A stretch of 64,000 nucleotides of DNA from Autumnicola musiva. Its GTDB lineage: Bacteria > Bacteroidota > Bacteroidia > Flavobacteriales > Flavobacteriaceae. Numbering within the stretch: the stretch's first letter is position 1; each line of letters starts with the position of its first letter. Positions 8,285-17,187 of the stretch are shown here, one piece after another. The DNA lies in assembly GCF_031846585.1 (NCBI RefSeq), contig NZ_JAVRHK010000012.1:1-64000 (forward strand). The letters run 5' to 3'. Under the pieces are notes generated by a model. It searched no databases and was not told where the DNA came from. It saw only the letters and a program-made list of their open reading frames with translations. The position numbers and the translations under genes were made by a program.

Positions 8285-10471
8285 TCAAATCGTTAACTGG
8301 TTTTTGATCAGCTTATGGTAAGCCCCTTTATTACTTAATAGTTCCTGATGACTTCCTCTTTCTACTATTTCACCTTTCTCCATCACCAGGATCTGATCAG
8401 CATTGATTACGGTAGATAATCTGTGGGCTATGATCACTACTGTTCTGTTTTTCCAAAATGAAGTAAGATCTTCTGTAATTAATCTTTCGTTTTCAGAATC
8501 TAATGAACTGGTAGCTTCATCAAGAAACAGATAGTCCGGATTTTTATAAATCGCCCTTGCCAGCAAAACCCTTTGCTTTTCCCCACCACTTAATAGTTGC
8601 CCATTTTCTCCAATTTTGGTCTGGAAACCAAGTGGTGAATTTTCCACTAAATCTGCCAGGTTTACTATTCCCACCGCTCTCCTCAGCATCTTATGATTTA
8701 CCGGTGTATCAGGTTGTGATTCCGTAATATTTCGCTCCAGCGTATCATTGAAAAGGCATCCGTCCTGCATCACAGTTCCGCATTTACTCCGCCACAACGC
8801 TGTGCTTATATCTTCAAAATGTTCTTCCTCAACCTTTATAAAGCCTTTGGTTGGTTTATAGAATTTTAGAAGCAGTTTTAATGAGGTTGTTTTGCCCGAC
8901 CCGCTTGCACCCACTATTGCAGTCACCTTTCCTTGAGGAATGGTAATATTTATATTTTTTAGTACAGGAGCTATTGAAGGCTCTCCATATTTAAATACAA
9001 GATCTTTAAGCTGAATATCACCGGTTGTAAAAGTTTCATCATACTTTCTAAAATTTTCTTCGGGAGTTTGATTGTGTACTTCTGATAGTCTGTTAAAAGA
9101 AAGCATGGCACTTTGGTAGTCCGAAAGAAAATCCACCATATTGGAAACAGGCAAGGTGAGGCTTCCTATGATAAACTGTATGGCCAACATTGTTCCCAAG
9201 GTGATTTCTCCCGTTATCACTTCTTTAGCAGACCAAAAAATAATTAGGATGCTGGTGAACTCTGTAATAAATCTTCTGCCTTTTATTTGTGTTTGCCCTA
9301 CCCTTAAAATTCTGGATTTTAACCTGAAAAGGTCTTTCTGATTACTTTCCCATTCCCCCTTTCTTCTCTTCTCTGAATTGTTGAGTTTAATTTCTGAAAC
9401 AGCAAGAATTATCTGCAAGAACAAGGACTGGTCCTTTCTGTTGAGATCGAAAAGTTGGTTGTCCAAAACCTCTTTCTTTTTCATAAATAGCAGAGACCAA
9501 GAGAAAAATAGAATGGTGCCGAGCACAAATATTGAGGTAATTGAAGAACTGAAATAGCTTAGAACAAGTCCGAAGACAAGAATACTTAAAATATCAAAAG
9601 GGATACTTAATCCACGGCCAGTAAGAAATTCGTCTATTCTTTGATGGTCATAGATCCTTTGCATAAAATCTCCTGTAGTTTTAGACTCGAAATATGCTAT
9701 AGGCAGACCTAATAATTTTTCTAAAAAATCTGACAACATTTGAATATTAACCCTGGTGCTTATATACAGTAGTATCCAGTCTCTTATAACTTCAGAGGCC
9801 GAACGAGTGATAAACAGGAAAAGCTGAGCAATTAAAATTAGATTGATGAAACTGAAATCTTCATAATTTATTCCGTAATCCACAAGGCTTTGCGTAAGAA
9901 AAGGTAGCATTATTTGAATGGTAGCAGCAATAAACAAACCGAGAAGAACCTGGTTGATATACTTCTTATGAGGTCTGAGATAATCGAGTAGAAACCATAG
10001 GCCACCTTTGTTTCCTGGTTCCGGAGGTTCTCCATTAAAAAACTGCTGCGTGGGTTCTGTTAAGAGCAGAATGCCCTGCCTGCTTTCAGTCTCTGTCCAT
10101 TTCTGCACAAATTCTTTATGTCTGTATTTTACTCTTCCATAGGCGGGATCTGACACGAAGATAAATTTGCGGTTAGTTCTATAAATCACCACAAAATGGT
10201 TCCCTTCCCAATGCGCTATGGCAGGAAGAGGTACTTCTGCTATTAATTCCTGAAGATTTGCTTTAATTCCAACAGATTCTATACCTAACAACTGTAAAGC
10301 ATGCGCTAATGCTCCCAATGATGCGCCATCCCTTTGTAGAAAAGAGATTTGTCGCAGATATTCCAGATCATACTTCTTACCGAAAAATTCAGTGAGCATT
10401 TTAAGGCATGAAGGACCGCAATCCATTTGATCCAGCTGACGATAAACGGGAAAATCTACAGTCCTAAACAT
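8285..10471 (-). CDS. C39-peptidase-containing ABC exporter for double-glycine peptides
   Basis: 728 residues with full domain order. The N-terminal C39 peptidase has Cys18 in the QMDCGPSC motif, His92 in GNHFVV and Asp108 in SDPA. An ABC membrane domain (~165-460) follows, then a nucleotide-binding domain with Walker A GASGSGKTT (521-529), signature LSGGEKQR (627-634), Walker B FLDE (649-652) and H-loop His683. Such exporters cut the leader after Gly-Gly and move the core across the inner membrane, working with an HlyD adaptor, whose gene follows 4 nt downstream but is broken. The peptide gene further downstream carries a fitting R-I-K-G-G-G site. All catalytic motifs are intact, so the gene itself looks functional. 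Confidence 0.92.
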   Translation of the reverse strand: MFRTVDFPVYRQLDQMDCGPSCLKMLTEFFGKKYDLEYLRQISFLQRDGASLGALAHALQLLGIESVGIKANLQELIAEVPLPAIAHWEGNHFVVIYRTNRKFIFVSDPAYGRVKYRHKEFVQKWTETESRQGILLLTEPTQQFFNGEPPEPGNKGGLWFLLDYLRPHKKYINQVLLGLFIAATIQIMLPFLTQSLVDYGINYEDFSFINLILIAQLFLFITRSASEVIRDWILLYISTRVNIQMLSDFLEKLLGLPIAYFESKTTGDFMQRIYDHQRIDEFLTGRGLSIPFDILSILVFGLVLSYFSSSITSIFVLGTILFFSWSLLFMKKKEVLDNQLFDLNRKDQSLFLQIILAVSEIKLNNSEKRRKGEWESNQKDLFRLKSRILRVGQTQIKGRRFITEFTSILIIFWSAKEVITGEITLGTMLAIQFIIGSLTLPVSNMVDFLSDYQSAMLSFNRLSEVHNQTPEENFRKYDETFTTGDIQLKDLVFKYGEPSIAPVLKNINITIPQGKVTAIVGASGSGKTTSLKLLLKFYKPTKGFIKVEEEHFEDISTALWRSKCGTVMQDGCLFNDTLERNITESQPDTPVNHKMLRRAVGIVNLADLVENSPLGFQTKIGENGQLLSGGEKQRVLLARAIYKNPDYLFLDEATSSLDSENERLITEDLTSFWKNRTVVIIAHRLSTVINADQILVMEKGEIVERGSHQELLSNKGAYHKLIKNQLTI

Positions 10472-10847
10472 AACAAATGAAACTAAAGAGGATTAAATTT
10501 AATTTGGATTTGAATAGGATTTAGATCTAATTACAGCTGATTTATAAATCACGCTATATGAGTAAGCTTCTAAATAGAAGTTATGGGCTACTTTAAATTC
10601 CGTGGACTTTTTCACGGCACACATTTACAAGAGCAAACCACCACAAGCTTTTCACTTATATCAACCTTCAATCAATTGTTCAATAGGAAATTAAGAAAAA
10701 AAGAAATGTCTTTATAAAAAATTTAATGCCTTGGATCAAATATTTTGAAACCCAAAAAAGGTAGAAAATGGATCAGAATTTAAACATCCTGACCCATCCC
10801 TTATGTTCCTCCTACAGATCACTTTGAAGTTTCTTAACTACACTTCT
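10472..10847. other. Gene-free 376-bp region upstream of the exporter gene
   Basis: AT-rich, probably carrying the promoter for the minus-strand exporter locus. A small inverted repeat (CCGTG at 10601-10605 with CACGG at 10614-10618) is present. A 41-codon minus-strand frame exists here but has no supporting features. No precursor-peptide gene with a GG leader was found in this gap. Confidence 0.4.
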
Positions 10848-12116
10848 TTAAGAAGAAGACTTTTTATTCAAGTTTTCAAAGCTATTTTTTTGCCTCAAAA
10901 CTTCTCGCAAAGCATTCATTTCCTGACTTACTTTATTTTCCAGAACCCTGCGTAGATTTGAGTGGTCGCAATTTTTGTATGACCCAGGAGCTTAGACCCG
11001 TTTCAATAGGTACTCCGTTACTCAGAGTAACAGTAGTTGCAAAAGTATGACGTGCCATATGGAAGGTAAGGTTCTTTTTAATCCCACAAAGAATAGCAAC
11101 TTCTTTTAGATATAAGTTTAATTTCTCGTTGGTAATCACAGGTAAAAGCGTACCTGTTATCATGGTCATAGGATGGTTGCCATATTTTCTTATTAGCTCC
11201 AGCGCCGGTTCAAGGAGAGGTACTTTAATAGGGGTTTTGGTTTTCTGCCGCTTGGTGAAAATCCAGTTGTTGCCGTCTATACCCGTGGAAATATTATTTA
11301 GGGTCAGCTTCATTACATCTACATAACTTATCCCGGTATAACAGCTAAAAACAAAAAGATCCCGGACCCGTTCCAATCTTTCTATTGGAAATTCATAGGT
11401 TTCCAGATTTGACAATTCATTTGCTGAAAGGAATTCCCGTTCTCTTTTCTCAAAAGTGTTTTTCCAACGGCGGAAAGGATCTTTATCTATCCATTCCATA
11501 TTATAAGCCAGGGTTACCATTTTTCGCAACCGCTGGATATGTTTCATAGCGGTATTATGGCTCATAGCTTTTGGATGATCCTTAGGATAGTAAGAAATCA
11601 GGTAGTTTTCAAAATCGCAAAGAAATTTATAATCCAATTCCCTAAGATATATATCCGAAGTTTTTCTTTCCTTATTTAAAAAATTAAAGAGGTAGCCTTC
11701 AGTTATCTTGAAGTTTTTGATGGTTCCCGGAGCCAGTGTTTTCTCTATTTTCCTGGAATGGTAATCAATCAGATTTTGAAGAGTTTTAGAATTTTCATCC
11801 TCACCCAGATAAACAGCCTTAATTAACTTTCCTGTAACTTTTTTCCCTTCGAAGTTAATTCTTGGTAGCAATGAAAAAATCTGGCTTTTACAGAATCTAA
11901 GTAGTGATTTATTTGTTTGGCCTTAGTAGAAGAGCCTTTGGCCCGCCTCTTTTGAAAATCCCATAAATCAATTGAAATTTTTTGCTTTAGACTAACCAGA
12001 ACCCTTTTTTGATTCACGGTTATTCTCGCATAAATCATCACATGATGATTTACCTCCCTTTTTGGATCTACCCAGAAAAGAACTGAAAATGTGTTTGAAG
12101 TTCGCATAATTGTCAT
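10848..12116 (-). pseudogene. Tyrosine site-specific integrase with multiple frameshifts
   Basis: The N-terminal part starts at 12116 or, more typically, at M-R-T-S-N-T-F-S-V (12107), and shows the arm/core-binding pattern of Bacteroidota tyrosine recombinases. A shift at an A6 run (11839-11844) moves reading to the frame ending at 10933, which carries the catalytic Arg region and HMARHTFATT. Just past G-V-P-I-E-T the frame shifts again. The box L-L-G-H-T-K-I-A-T-T-Q-I-Y with the nucleophilic Tyr is encoded in a second frame, and V-L-E-N-K-V-S-Q-E-M to the stop at 10848 in a third. At least three lesions make it inactive unless sequencing errors are to blame. Its position beside tRNA-Arg fits an element integrated there. 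Confidence 0.85.
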
Positions 12117-12182
12117 CTTTTAAATTAATAAAATAGATGAAGTCAAATCAACTATACTTGTTCAAATTTGGATGCTCTTCAA

Positions 12183-12231
12183 AAAGTTAGCAATGCTAAC
12201 TTTCTAATTTAGAGGTAACCTTATTGCTAAC
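12183..12231. promoter_or_regulatory. GTTAGC palindrome and extra GCTAAC copy near the presumed attachment end
   Basis: AAAGTTAGC (12183-12191), spacer AAT, GCTAACTTT (12195-12203) form a perfect 9-bp inverted repeat, and a third ATTGCTAAC lies at 12223-12231. They fall between the integrase gene and tRNA-Arg, where recombinase or excisionase binding sites are expected. The role is inferred from position only. Confidence 0.4.
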
Positions 12232-12277
12232 ATTTTAAATTAAATCGAATCAAATTAAATGATTACCCAAAACCTAA

Positions 12278-12311
12278 AAAACCGCGCGAATCCTTAGATT
12301 TGCGCGGTTTT
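12278..12311 (-). terminator. Intrinsic terminator of tRNA-Arg
   Basis: AAAACCGCGC (12278-12287) pairs with GCGCGGTTTT (12302-12311) around a 14-nt loop. On the minus strand the hairpin is followed by a run of T. It lies about 25 nt beyond the tRNA 3' end. Confidence 0.8.
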
Positions 12312-12335
12312 GATAAGATTTGTTAATCTTAAGAG

Positions 12336-12409
12336 TGACCTCGCCAGGATTCAAACCTGGAACCTTCTGAGCCGTAATCAGATGCGCTATTCAGTTGCGC
12401 CACGAGGCC
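12336..12409 (-). tRNA. tRNA-Arg (anticodon ACG)
   Basis: 74 nt with a complete cloverleaf. The acceptor stem GGCCTCG/CGAGGTC has one G-U pair, the anticodon stem TCTGA/TCAGA encloses loop TTACGGC, and the T-arm contains GGTTTGAATCC. CCA is not encoded. The broken integrase gene starts about 220 nt from its 3' end, on the side where tRNA-targeting elements insert, so this tRNA probably marks one end of the integrated element. Confidence 0.95.
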
Positions 12410-12509
12410 TTTTATTACATACCTATATTACATACCTAGCCTGTTGGTAAGCGGCTGCAAATATAATGCTTATTTCATCTTTTGAAAAGATTCTGATAAT
12501 TTTTTTGAA

Positions 12510-12785
12510 CTAAATAATTTCTGCACTTAATCCTGCTTCCAGAATCTTGGAACAGCGAGGTTTTAAATCATCATAAGATCCGGTTTTTACAGTGCATTTT
12601 CCTTTATAATGCACCAGTAAGGAACACTGCTCTGCCTGCTCTGGTGTATGGTCACAAGTATAAATAAGCGTTTCGATCACATGATCAAAAGTATTGTAAT
12701 CGTCATTGTAAAGTACAATTTCATTTTCCTTCTTTTCCTTGGCTTTTGTACTTACTTCTTCTAAAACTTCTTCTTGCGTACTCAT
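12510..12785 (-). CDS. clpS: ATP-dependent Clp protease adaptor ClpS
   Basis: 91 residues from ATG at 12785; an upstream in-frame TTG at 12791 is less likely. ClpS binds the N-terminal domain of ClpA/ClpC and delivers N-degron substrates. The core motif V-L-Y-N-D-D-Y-N-T-F-D-H-V is the substrate-pocket strand and loop of the family, followed by the conserved helices with H-T-P-E-Q-A-E-Q-C and the C-terminal A-G-L-S-A-E-I. The short disordered Lys/Glu-rich N-terminus is typical. It lies downstream of prmA on the same strand, with tRNA-Arg beyond. Confidence 0.95.
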   Translation of the reverse strand: MSTQEEVLEEVSTKAKEKKENEIVLYNDDYNTFDHVIETLIYTCDHTPEQAEQCSLLVHYKGKCTVKTGSYDDLKPRCSKILEAGLSAEII

Positions 12786-12841
12786 CTTCAATCGTTTTTC
12801 AGTAATAATACGTTTCTAAGATACGAATCTTTCTAATAAGC

Positions 12842-13675
12842 TTAAAAACAAAACTTTACAGCAACCCAGTTATTTCTTTCAAGGTGACTTTTATACCTTA
12901 AACCTAATTCCGCAGCTGCATTCTTAATAATCATAAGGTCTTCAGTATAAAATCCGCTAAAGTAGATTTCCCCACCTTCATTTAAAGCATCTGCATAGCC
13001 GGGCATATCCTCCAGTAAGATATTACGGTTAATATTCGCAAGGATTGCATCATACTTTTTGCCCTGCAACAATTCAACTCCGCCCTCTTCCACATTAATA
13101 TGCTCACAATTGTTGCGTTCAATATTTTCCAGGGTATTTATATAACACCAATTATCGATGTCTATGGCGTCAATTCTTGCAGCTCCCTTTAATGCCGTAA
13201 GAATTGCTAAAACACCTGTTCCGCATCCCATATCTAATACTGATTTTCCTTTCCAGTCATTCTCCAGGATGTGCTTAATCATCATATGGGTGGTGGCGTG
13301 ATGACCAGTACCAAAGGACATTTTTGGCTCTATTACAATATCAAAATTTGCTTCAGGTTTTGGATGAAAAGGTGCACGCACGCTGCAAATATCATCTACA
13401 AGAATGGGATTAAAATTTTTCTCCCATTCCTCATTCCAGTTTATCTGTTCTATTTCAGATTGGGAAAAGGTAATCTCGAATTCTTCCGACTGAAGAATAT
13501 GAACATTTGCTAATAAACCATCTTCATACTCTTCTACCGGAATGTAAGCCGTAACTCCGTCTTCATTTTCCACAAAACTTTCAAAGCCCAGGTACCCAAG
13601 CTCAGCAATAAGAATTTCTGAAGCAGGCTGTACCGGAGCAATCTTAAATATAAATTCAAGATAATTTGATGCCAT
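12842..13675 (-). CDS. prmA: Ribosomal protein L11 methyltransferase
   Basis: 277 residues. PrmA trimethylates ribosomal protein L11 using S-adenosylmethionine. The N-terminal ~110 residues are the substrate-recognition domain. The SAM-binding fold follows, with motif I L-D-M-G-C-G-T-G-V-L-A-I and the PrmA-specific F-G-T-G-H-H-A-T-T-H-M-M ahead of it. The motif I-L-A-N-I-N-R-N (in place of NPPY) is also diagnostic. The start codon touches the stop of tpiA directly, so the two genes are translationally coupled and share a promoter. Confidence 0.96.
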   Translation of the reverse strand: MASNYLEFIFKIAPVQPASEILIAELGYLGFESFVENEDGVTAYIPVEEYEDGLLANVHILQSEEFEITFSQSEIEQINWNEEWEKNFNPILVDDICSVRAPFHPKPEANFDIVIEPKMSFGTGHHATTHMMIKHILENDWKGKSVLDMGCGTGVLAILTALKGAARIDAIDIDNWCYINTLENIERNNCEHINVEEGGVELLQGKKYDAILANINRNILLEDMPGYADALNEGGEIYFSGFYTEDLMIIKNAAAELGLRYKSHLERNNWVAVKFCF

Positions 13676-14428
13676 TTAGAAAGAGTTTACAATCGCCATA
13701 AAATCGACAGCTTTTAAACTGGCTCCTCCAATAAGGCCACCATCAACATCTTCTTTGGCGAAAATTTCTTTGGCATTGGCTGGTTTAACGCTGCCTCCAT
13801 ATAAAATAGACACCTCATCAGCAATTTGCTGGTTGTATTTGTCAGCAATATTTTTCCTCACGAAAGCATGCATTTCCTGCGCCTGCTCTGGAGAAGCGGT
13901 TTCTCCTGTTCCAATTGCCCAAACCGGCTCATAAGCCAATATTATTTTGCTCCATGCATCTTCAGAAATCTGATAGAGGCTTTCTTGAAGTTGCTTTGCC
14001 ACTACATCAAAATGCTTATCACTTTTACGGTCTTCCAACTCTTCCCCGAAACAGAAAATTACTTCCATTTCATTTTCCAGGGCCGCATTTACCTTTTCAG
14101 CAAGAATTTCGCTTGTTTCCTGAAAATGGGCTCGTCTTTCACTATGCCCAAGAATTACGGTATTTACCCCGATGCTTTTTAACATAGAAGCCGACACCTC
14201 ACCAGTATAAGCACCACTCTTGGCCTGGTGCATGTTCTGAGCGGCCACTTTTACAGGAGTATCCTTTAGCGCTTTAAAGGTGCTGTACAAATTAGTAAAT
14301 GCAGGGGCTACCATAACCTCAGCTTCAGGTTCCTTTACCATTTGCATTTTTAGGTGCGAAAGCAATTCTTCGGTTTCCGCCAGATCATTGTTCATTTTCC
14401 AGTTTCCGGCTACAATATTTTTTCTCAT
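13676..14428 (-). CDS. tpiA: Triose-phosphate isomerase
   Basis: 250 residues, normal length. It interconverts dihydroxyacetone phosphate and glyceraldehyde 3-phosphate in glycolysis and gluconeogenesis. Active-site residues are all visible: Lys11 in GNWKMN, His95 in ILGHSERR and Glu167 in AYEPVWAIGTG, with the phosphate-binding loops YGGSVKP and GLIGGASL at the C-terminus. It is the first gene of a tpiA-prmA-clpS run on the minus strand, with a TAnnTTTG box about 70 nt upstream. Confidence 0.98.
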   Translation of the reverse strand: MRKNIVAGNWKMNNDLAETEELLSHLKMQMVKEPEAEVMVAPAFTNLYSTFKALKDTPVKVAAQNMHQAKSGAYTGEVSASMLKSIGVNTVILGHSERRAHFQETSEILAEKVNAALENEMEVIFCFGEELEDRKSDKHFDVVAKQLQESLYQISEDAWSKIILAYEPVWAIGTGETASPEQAQEMHAFVRKNIADKYNQQIADEVSILYGGSVKPANAKEIFAKEDVDGGLIGGASLKAVDFMAIVNSF

Positions 14429-14496
14429 AATTATTTGGTTGATTCTGTTTTAAAACTTTTACAAACTGATTTACCCCGGATTTACCCGGAATATTA

Positions 14497-14504
14497 CAAA
14501 TATA
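14497..14504 (-). promoter_or_regulatory. -7 promoter box for tpiA
   Basis: Minus-strand TATATTTG matches the Bacteroidota -7 consensus TAnnTTTG and lies 69 nt upstream of the tpiA start codon. The leader after it contains two near-repeats of GATTTACCCGG of unknown meaning. Confidence 0.5.
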
Positions 14505-14584
14505 TTGATAACAAACTACATAAGATGAAAACCCCTGGTTTAAGCTATGGTTTTATCAAAATTTTAAAAGAAACCCTTGGTGAA

Positions 14585-15679
14585 TTATAAATTCACATCG
14601 GCCGCATCAAACCAATGTTTTTTCTGGGTAATGGTTCCGTTATTAAGCACCAGAATCCCTGGATTAGCCCTAACTATAGTTTTGAGCGCAGTGGCATCTC
14701 CCAGATAAAACTCAAAATTTAATCCATATTTATCAATAATTTGCTGCTGAAGGTTTTCTCCGGAAGAGGTTACTCCCACAACTTTATATCCTTTTTCCAA
14801 AGCTTCATCACTTAGAGTTTTTACAGCATCGTATCCATCCCGCTCCGTACTCTTAAGATTATAAGCTACAATGAAAAGCACTTTATCAGCACTTAGTATT
14901 TCTGAAGTGATATTTTCACCATTATCTTCAATATAAAAATCATGAATCGGCGGCTCATAACCTTCCTGTACTATTTCAGTTTCAACTCCTATAAATTCTC
15001 CCTCCTGCTGCGGATATTCTCCGTTATTGGTAATAATTACTTCTTCTCCACCATTATTGAATTTCCACTTATACTCATAAACAGCTTCCGGCGCACCTTC
15101 AGGAACCTCCATTCCTTCCTGAATGTTTGCTCCTATTTTATAAGCTCTGAAATCAAATACCGGTAAATGCATTAATACATGATAACAAAAAAGAAAACAT
15201 AACATAAAAGATAGAAATATTATCCAGCGATGGGAAGCCCTTGCAAATACAGGTGTAATCAATTTTCTTTTGAAAAACAATAGCAGGATTAAAATCAGAA
15301 GAACAACATCCTTGGTAAATGATTGCCAGGGAGTTAAAGGAATAGCGTCCCCAAAACAACCGCAGTCAGTAACCTTATTGTAGTACGCCGAATAAAAGGT
15401 AAGGAACGTAAAGAACACAATCATGAGCAGCAAACACCAGGTAGTGAATTTTGGCAAATATCCAATTAGCAACATTATTCCCAGCACCAGCTCAAACACT
15501 ACCAGTAATATTGCTATTACCAATGCAAATGGAATCAGCACCTCAATATTTAATACGCTCGGGCTGAAATATTCCTGAAGCTTAAAGGAAAAACCAACGG
15601 GGTCGTTTAATTTTATAAATCCTGAAAAAATAAATAGAACTCCTACTACCACGCGGGCAATTCCAACAAGTAATTTCAT
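14585..15679 (-). CDS. BT_3928-type DoxX/MauE membrane protein with thioredoxin-like C-terminus
   Basis: 364 residues. Four N-terminal TM helices (~1-140) form a DoxX/MauE-like domain with the T-D-C-G-C-F-G-D motif, and another TM helix lies near 150-170. Residues ~180-364 are extracytoplasmic and have a degraded thioredoxin-like pattern (VLFIVAYNL, then K-V-V-G-V-T-S-S, then N-P-G-I-L-V-L-N-N-G) without a CxxC. DoxX/MauE relatives are linked to redox or quinone-associated disulfide chemistry; the exact role of this Bacteroidota family is unknown. It is 13 nt downstream of the DUF1599 gene, the usual pairing, suggesting one operon. Confidence 0.8.
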   Translation of the reverse strand: MKLLVGIARVVVGVLFIFSGFIKLNDPVGFSFKLQEYFSPSVLNIEVLIPFALVIAILLVVFELVLGIMLLIGYLPKFTTWCLLLMIVFFTFLTFYSAYYNKVTDCGCFGDAIPLTPWQSFTKDVVLLILILLLFFKRKLITPVFARASHRWIIFLSFMLCFLFCYHVLMHLPVFDFRAYKIGANIQEGMEVPEGAPEAVYEYKWKFNNGGEEVIITNNGEYPQQEGEFIGVETEIVQEGYEPPIHDFYIEDNGENITSEILSADKVLFIVAYNLKSTERDGYDAVKTLSDEALEKGYKVVGVTSSGENLQQQIIDKYGLNFEFYLGDATALKTIVRANPGILVLNNGTITQKKHWFDAADVNL

Positions 15680-15692
15680 ATAATTATTTTTG

Positions 15693-16235
15693 CTACTCTT
15701 CTTGCTGCATCAATATCAACGCAAAAACAGAGTAATTAATCATGTCCTGGTAATTGGCATCTATACCTTCACTTACCAGCGTTTTTCCTTTATTGTTCTC
15801 AATTTGTTTTACCCGCAGTAACTTCTGAAGGATCAAATCGGTAAATGAACTTATCCGCATATCACGCCAGGCTTCACCGTAATCATGATTTTTGTTCATC
15901 ATCAACTGTTTGGTTTCCGAAATTTTCTCATCGTAAATAGCTGTAGCTTCTTCTACATTTAAATCGGGTTGCTCTGCAAAACCTTTCTCCAGCTGAATAA
16001 GGGCCATCACCGAATAATTAATAATCCCGATAAATTCAGATTTCTCATCTTCATCTACTTTCCGCACTTCGTTTTCCTGAAGCTTCCTGATGCGCTGCGC
16101 TTTTATAAAAATCTGGTCGGTAAGCGAAGGAAGCCTTAAAATGCGCCAGGCACTTCCATAATCTTTCATCTTATTGGTAAATAAATCCCGGCAGATTTCA
16201 ACCGCCGCGTCATATTGTTTTGAAGTATCCTGCAT
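15693..16235 (-). CDS. DUF1599 protein with internally duplicated domain
   Basis: 180 residues from ATG at 16235 (M-Q-D-T-S-K-Q-Y-D); an alternative upstream start would add 17 residues unlike the family. Two copies of one ~65-residue unit are plain. K-D-Y-G-S-A-W-R-I-L-R and H-D-Y-G-E-A-W-R-D-M-R are each followed by a T-D-x-I-x-x-K helix and I-N-Y-S-V-x-A-L-I. The D-Y-G-x-A-W motif is conserved in each. Function is unknown. It is divergent from folP and upstream of the DoxX gene, a conserved Bacteroidota neighbourhood. Confidence 0.85.
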   Translation of the reverse strand: MQDTSKQYDAAVEICRDLFTNKMKDYGSAWRILRLPSLTDQIFIKAQRIRKLQENEVRKVDEDEKSEFIGIINYSVMALIQLEKGFAEQPDLNVEEATAIYDEKISETKQLMMNKNHDYGEAWRDMRISSFTDLILQKLLRVKQIENNKGKTLVSEGIDANYQDMINYSVFALILMQQEE

Positions 16236-16324
16236 AAAAAGAGTACTAATTTCCGTAAATTTCGGGCAAATATTCCAATTAGTCAAAGCTTCTTCTGACT
16301 TAAAAGCGAGCTAAAAATAAAAAA

Positions 16325-17149
16325 ATGACCATAAACTGCGCGGGAAATCTAATAGATCTTTCAAAACCTAAGATTATGGGCATCCTCAATATTACCCCCG
16401 ATTCTTTTTTCTCCGGAAGTAGAACAGAAAATAAGGATGCTGTTTTAAGAAAAGCAGAAAAGATGTTGAAGGAAGAAGCCGATTTTCTTGATATTGGGGG
16501 GTATAGCAGCCGGCCAGGCGCCGGAGATATTTCAGTTGAAGCCGAAATTAAAAGAGTGATCCCGGTGGTGGAACTGCTGCTGAAAAATTTTCCTGAAGCC
16601 TTACTTTCCATTGATACCTTCCGCAGTAAAGTAGCTGAAGGAAGTATTGCCGCAGGTGCACATATTATTAACGATATTTCGGGCGGAAACCTGGATAAAA
16701 ATATGATGCCGGTAATTGCCAAATATCAGGTACCATATATCATGATGCATATGAAGGGTACACCAAAAACCATGAAAGAACTGAATCAGTATCAAAATAT
16801 GCTGCAGGAGATCATTTATTATTTTTCTGAAAAAATAAAACAGGCACGCCTGGCAGGCATTAATGATCTTATTATTGATCCCGGATTTGGATTCGCTAAA
16901 AACATAGCCCAGAATTTCGAACTTCTTAGTCAGCTGGAGCTTTTTCAAATGCTGGAATTGCCAATTCTTGCCGGAATATCCCGAAAATCCATAATCTATA
17001 AAACCTTTAAAACTTCGGCAGAAAATGCACTAAACGGAACTACTGTTTTAAACACCCTTTGCCTGCAAAAAGGTGCTAATATTTTACGTGTTCACGATGT
17101 AAAAGAAGCCGTTGAATGTGTGAAATTAGTAGCTCAGATTAAAAAGTAG
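16325..17149 (+). CDS. folP: Dihydropteroate synthase
   Basis: 274 residues. It condenses p-aminobenzoate with 6-hydroxymethyl-dihydropterin diphosphate in folate synthesis and is the sulfonamide target. Signature segments are present: I-M-G-I-L-N-I-T-P-D-S-F near the N-terminus, the D-I-G-G-Y-S-S-R-P-G loop, S-I-D-T-F, I-N-D-I-S-G-G, M-M-H-M-K-G-T-P, D-P-G-F-G-F-A-K and G-I-S-R-K-S. Transcribed divergently from the DUF1599 gene and followed by cdaA 38 nt later, a common flavobacterial order. Confidence 0.97.
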   Translation: MTINCAGNLIDLSKPKIMGILNITPDSFFSGSRTENKDAVLRKAEKMLKEEADFLDIGGYSSRPGAGDISVEAEIKRVIPVVELLLKNFPEALLSIDTFRSKVAEGSIAAGAHIINDISGGNLDKNMMPVIAKYQVPYIMMHMKGTPKTMKELNQYQNMLQEIIYYFSEKIKQARLAGINDLIIDPGFGFAKNIAQNFELLSQLELFQMLELPILAGISRKSIIYKTFKTSAENALNGTTVLNTLCLQKGANILRVHDVKEAVECVKLVAQIKK

Positions 17150-17187
17150 CTTTATATTTCCTATTTTTACAAAAACCCAAAACAAAA

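Noticed and set aside
10499..10624. 41-codon minus-strand frame upstream of the C39 exporter, considered as a second precursor peptide
   Set aside because: No Gly-Gly leader end, no clear ribosome-binding context and an inverted repeat inside; nothing supports coding.
12336..12409. Second tRNA copy or attachment repeat within the window
   Set aside because: No second copy of the tRNA-Arg 3' end was found between 1 and 12.3 kb; the other end must lie outside.
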